Below are positions 60,877 through 60,950 of a DNA stretch of 60,950 nucleotides, one piece after another. Origin of the DNA: an uncultured Succinivibrio sp. (GTDB taxonomy: Bacteria > Pseudomonadota > Gammaproteobacteria > Enterobacterales > Succinivibrionaceae); contig CAKQDA010000013.1 in NCBI GenBank assembly GCA_934218695.1, positions 1 to 60,950 on the forward strand, in the 5' to 3' direction. The notes below the pieces were generated by a model. It was not told the DNA's origin, ran no database searches, and saw only the letters and a program-made list of their open reading frames with translations. The first letter of the stretch is position 1, and the number at the start of each line of letters is the position of its first letter. A program made the translations under genes and the position numbers.

Positions 60877-60922
60877 TAGTATGGCCCCAGAAATTGATCA
60901 CTTAAGTTTCTAGGTCATACTA
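60877..60922. repeat. Imperfect inverted repeat at the right edge
   Basis: TAGTATGGCCCCAGAAA (60877-60893) and TTTCTAGGTCATACTA (60907-60922) are imperfect inverted arms around 13 bases. No T-run follows, so it is not an ordinary terminator. It could be an insertion-sequence end or a structured element, and the window stops before anything can confirm it. Confidence 0.45.
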
Positions 60923-60950
60923 ACAGAATTTAAGGCTTGTTTCCTAAAAT

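Overview
The window is AT-rich, gene-dense chromosomal DNA from a gammaproteobacterium. Almost every gene is a housekeeping gene with a clear Escherichia coli counterpart, and several E. coli neighbourhoods are kept: rpmE/priA/ftsN/hslVU/zapB, mreBCD-maf, kdsC-lptCAB-rpoN-hpf-ptsN-rapZ, ftsY next to rpoH and divergent from rsmD, and mnmG-rsmG-parAB-atpIBEFHAGDC. Base composition and gene content would fit an anaerobic member of the Succinivibrionaceae (Aeromonadales), but that assignment is inference, not something the sequence proves. I see no tRNA, rRNA gene body, CRISPR array, prophage or intact insertion sequence.

Layout. 1-4.2 kb: a strong rRNA-type promoter firing out of the left edge, then murI, trmA, a single-domain malic enzyme and rpmE. 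4.2-11.2 kb: priA, argS, an FtsN-like SPOR protein, hslV, hslU and a ZapB-like coiled-coil gene. 11.2-21 kb: a fructose-type PTS permease, cysE, fieF, plsB, a FliL-like exported protein, pmbA (tldE) and a BASS-type transporter. 21.1-25.3 kb: the least ordinary part, a three-gene signalling cluster made of a membrane sensor, a family-3 solute-binding lipoprotein, and a large protein carrying GGDEF, receiver and HD-GYP domains. 25.7-35.4 kb: a DUF2750-type gene, uvrA divergent from ssb, then mreBCD-maf-tldD and darP. 35.4-44.5 kb: the Mla phospholipid-transport operon, then rapZ, ptsN, hpf, rpoN, lptB, lptA, lptC and kdsC. 44.7-47.6 kb: rpoH, ftsY and rsmD. 47.7-59.1 kb: one leftward run of thirteen genes (mnmG, rsmG, parA, parB and nine atp genes). 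59.1-59.7 kb: a very AT-rich gap with seven DnaA-box-like 9-mers, the likely replication origin. 59.7-60.8 kb: an outer-membrane porin.

How it fits together. The origin candidate sits directly upstream of mnmG, where gammaproteobacterial origins commonly lie. The ribosome, ATP synthase, partition and rRNA-promoter transcription units to its left read away from it, with the replication fork. Much of the middle serves the envelope: LPS export (Lpt, KdsC), outer-membrane lipid asymmetry (Mla), phospholipid synthesis (PlsB), cell shape (MreBCD), peptidoglycan precursor supply (MurI) and division (FtsN-like, ZapB-like). Two alternative sigma factors (RpoN, RpoH) and PTS-Ntr/RapZ elements give global regulation. 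TldD and PmbA, which form one protease, are coded 15 kb apart.

Points most worth a second look: a four-cysteine insertion in ATP synthase subunit a, a degenerate HIGH motif in ArgRS, a terminator-like hairpin that contains the uvrA ribosome binding site, the GGDEF-REC-HD-GYP cluster, the origin with very few GATC sites, and an inverted repeat at the right edge.
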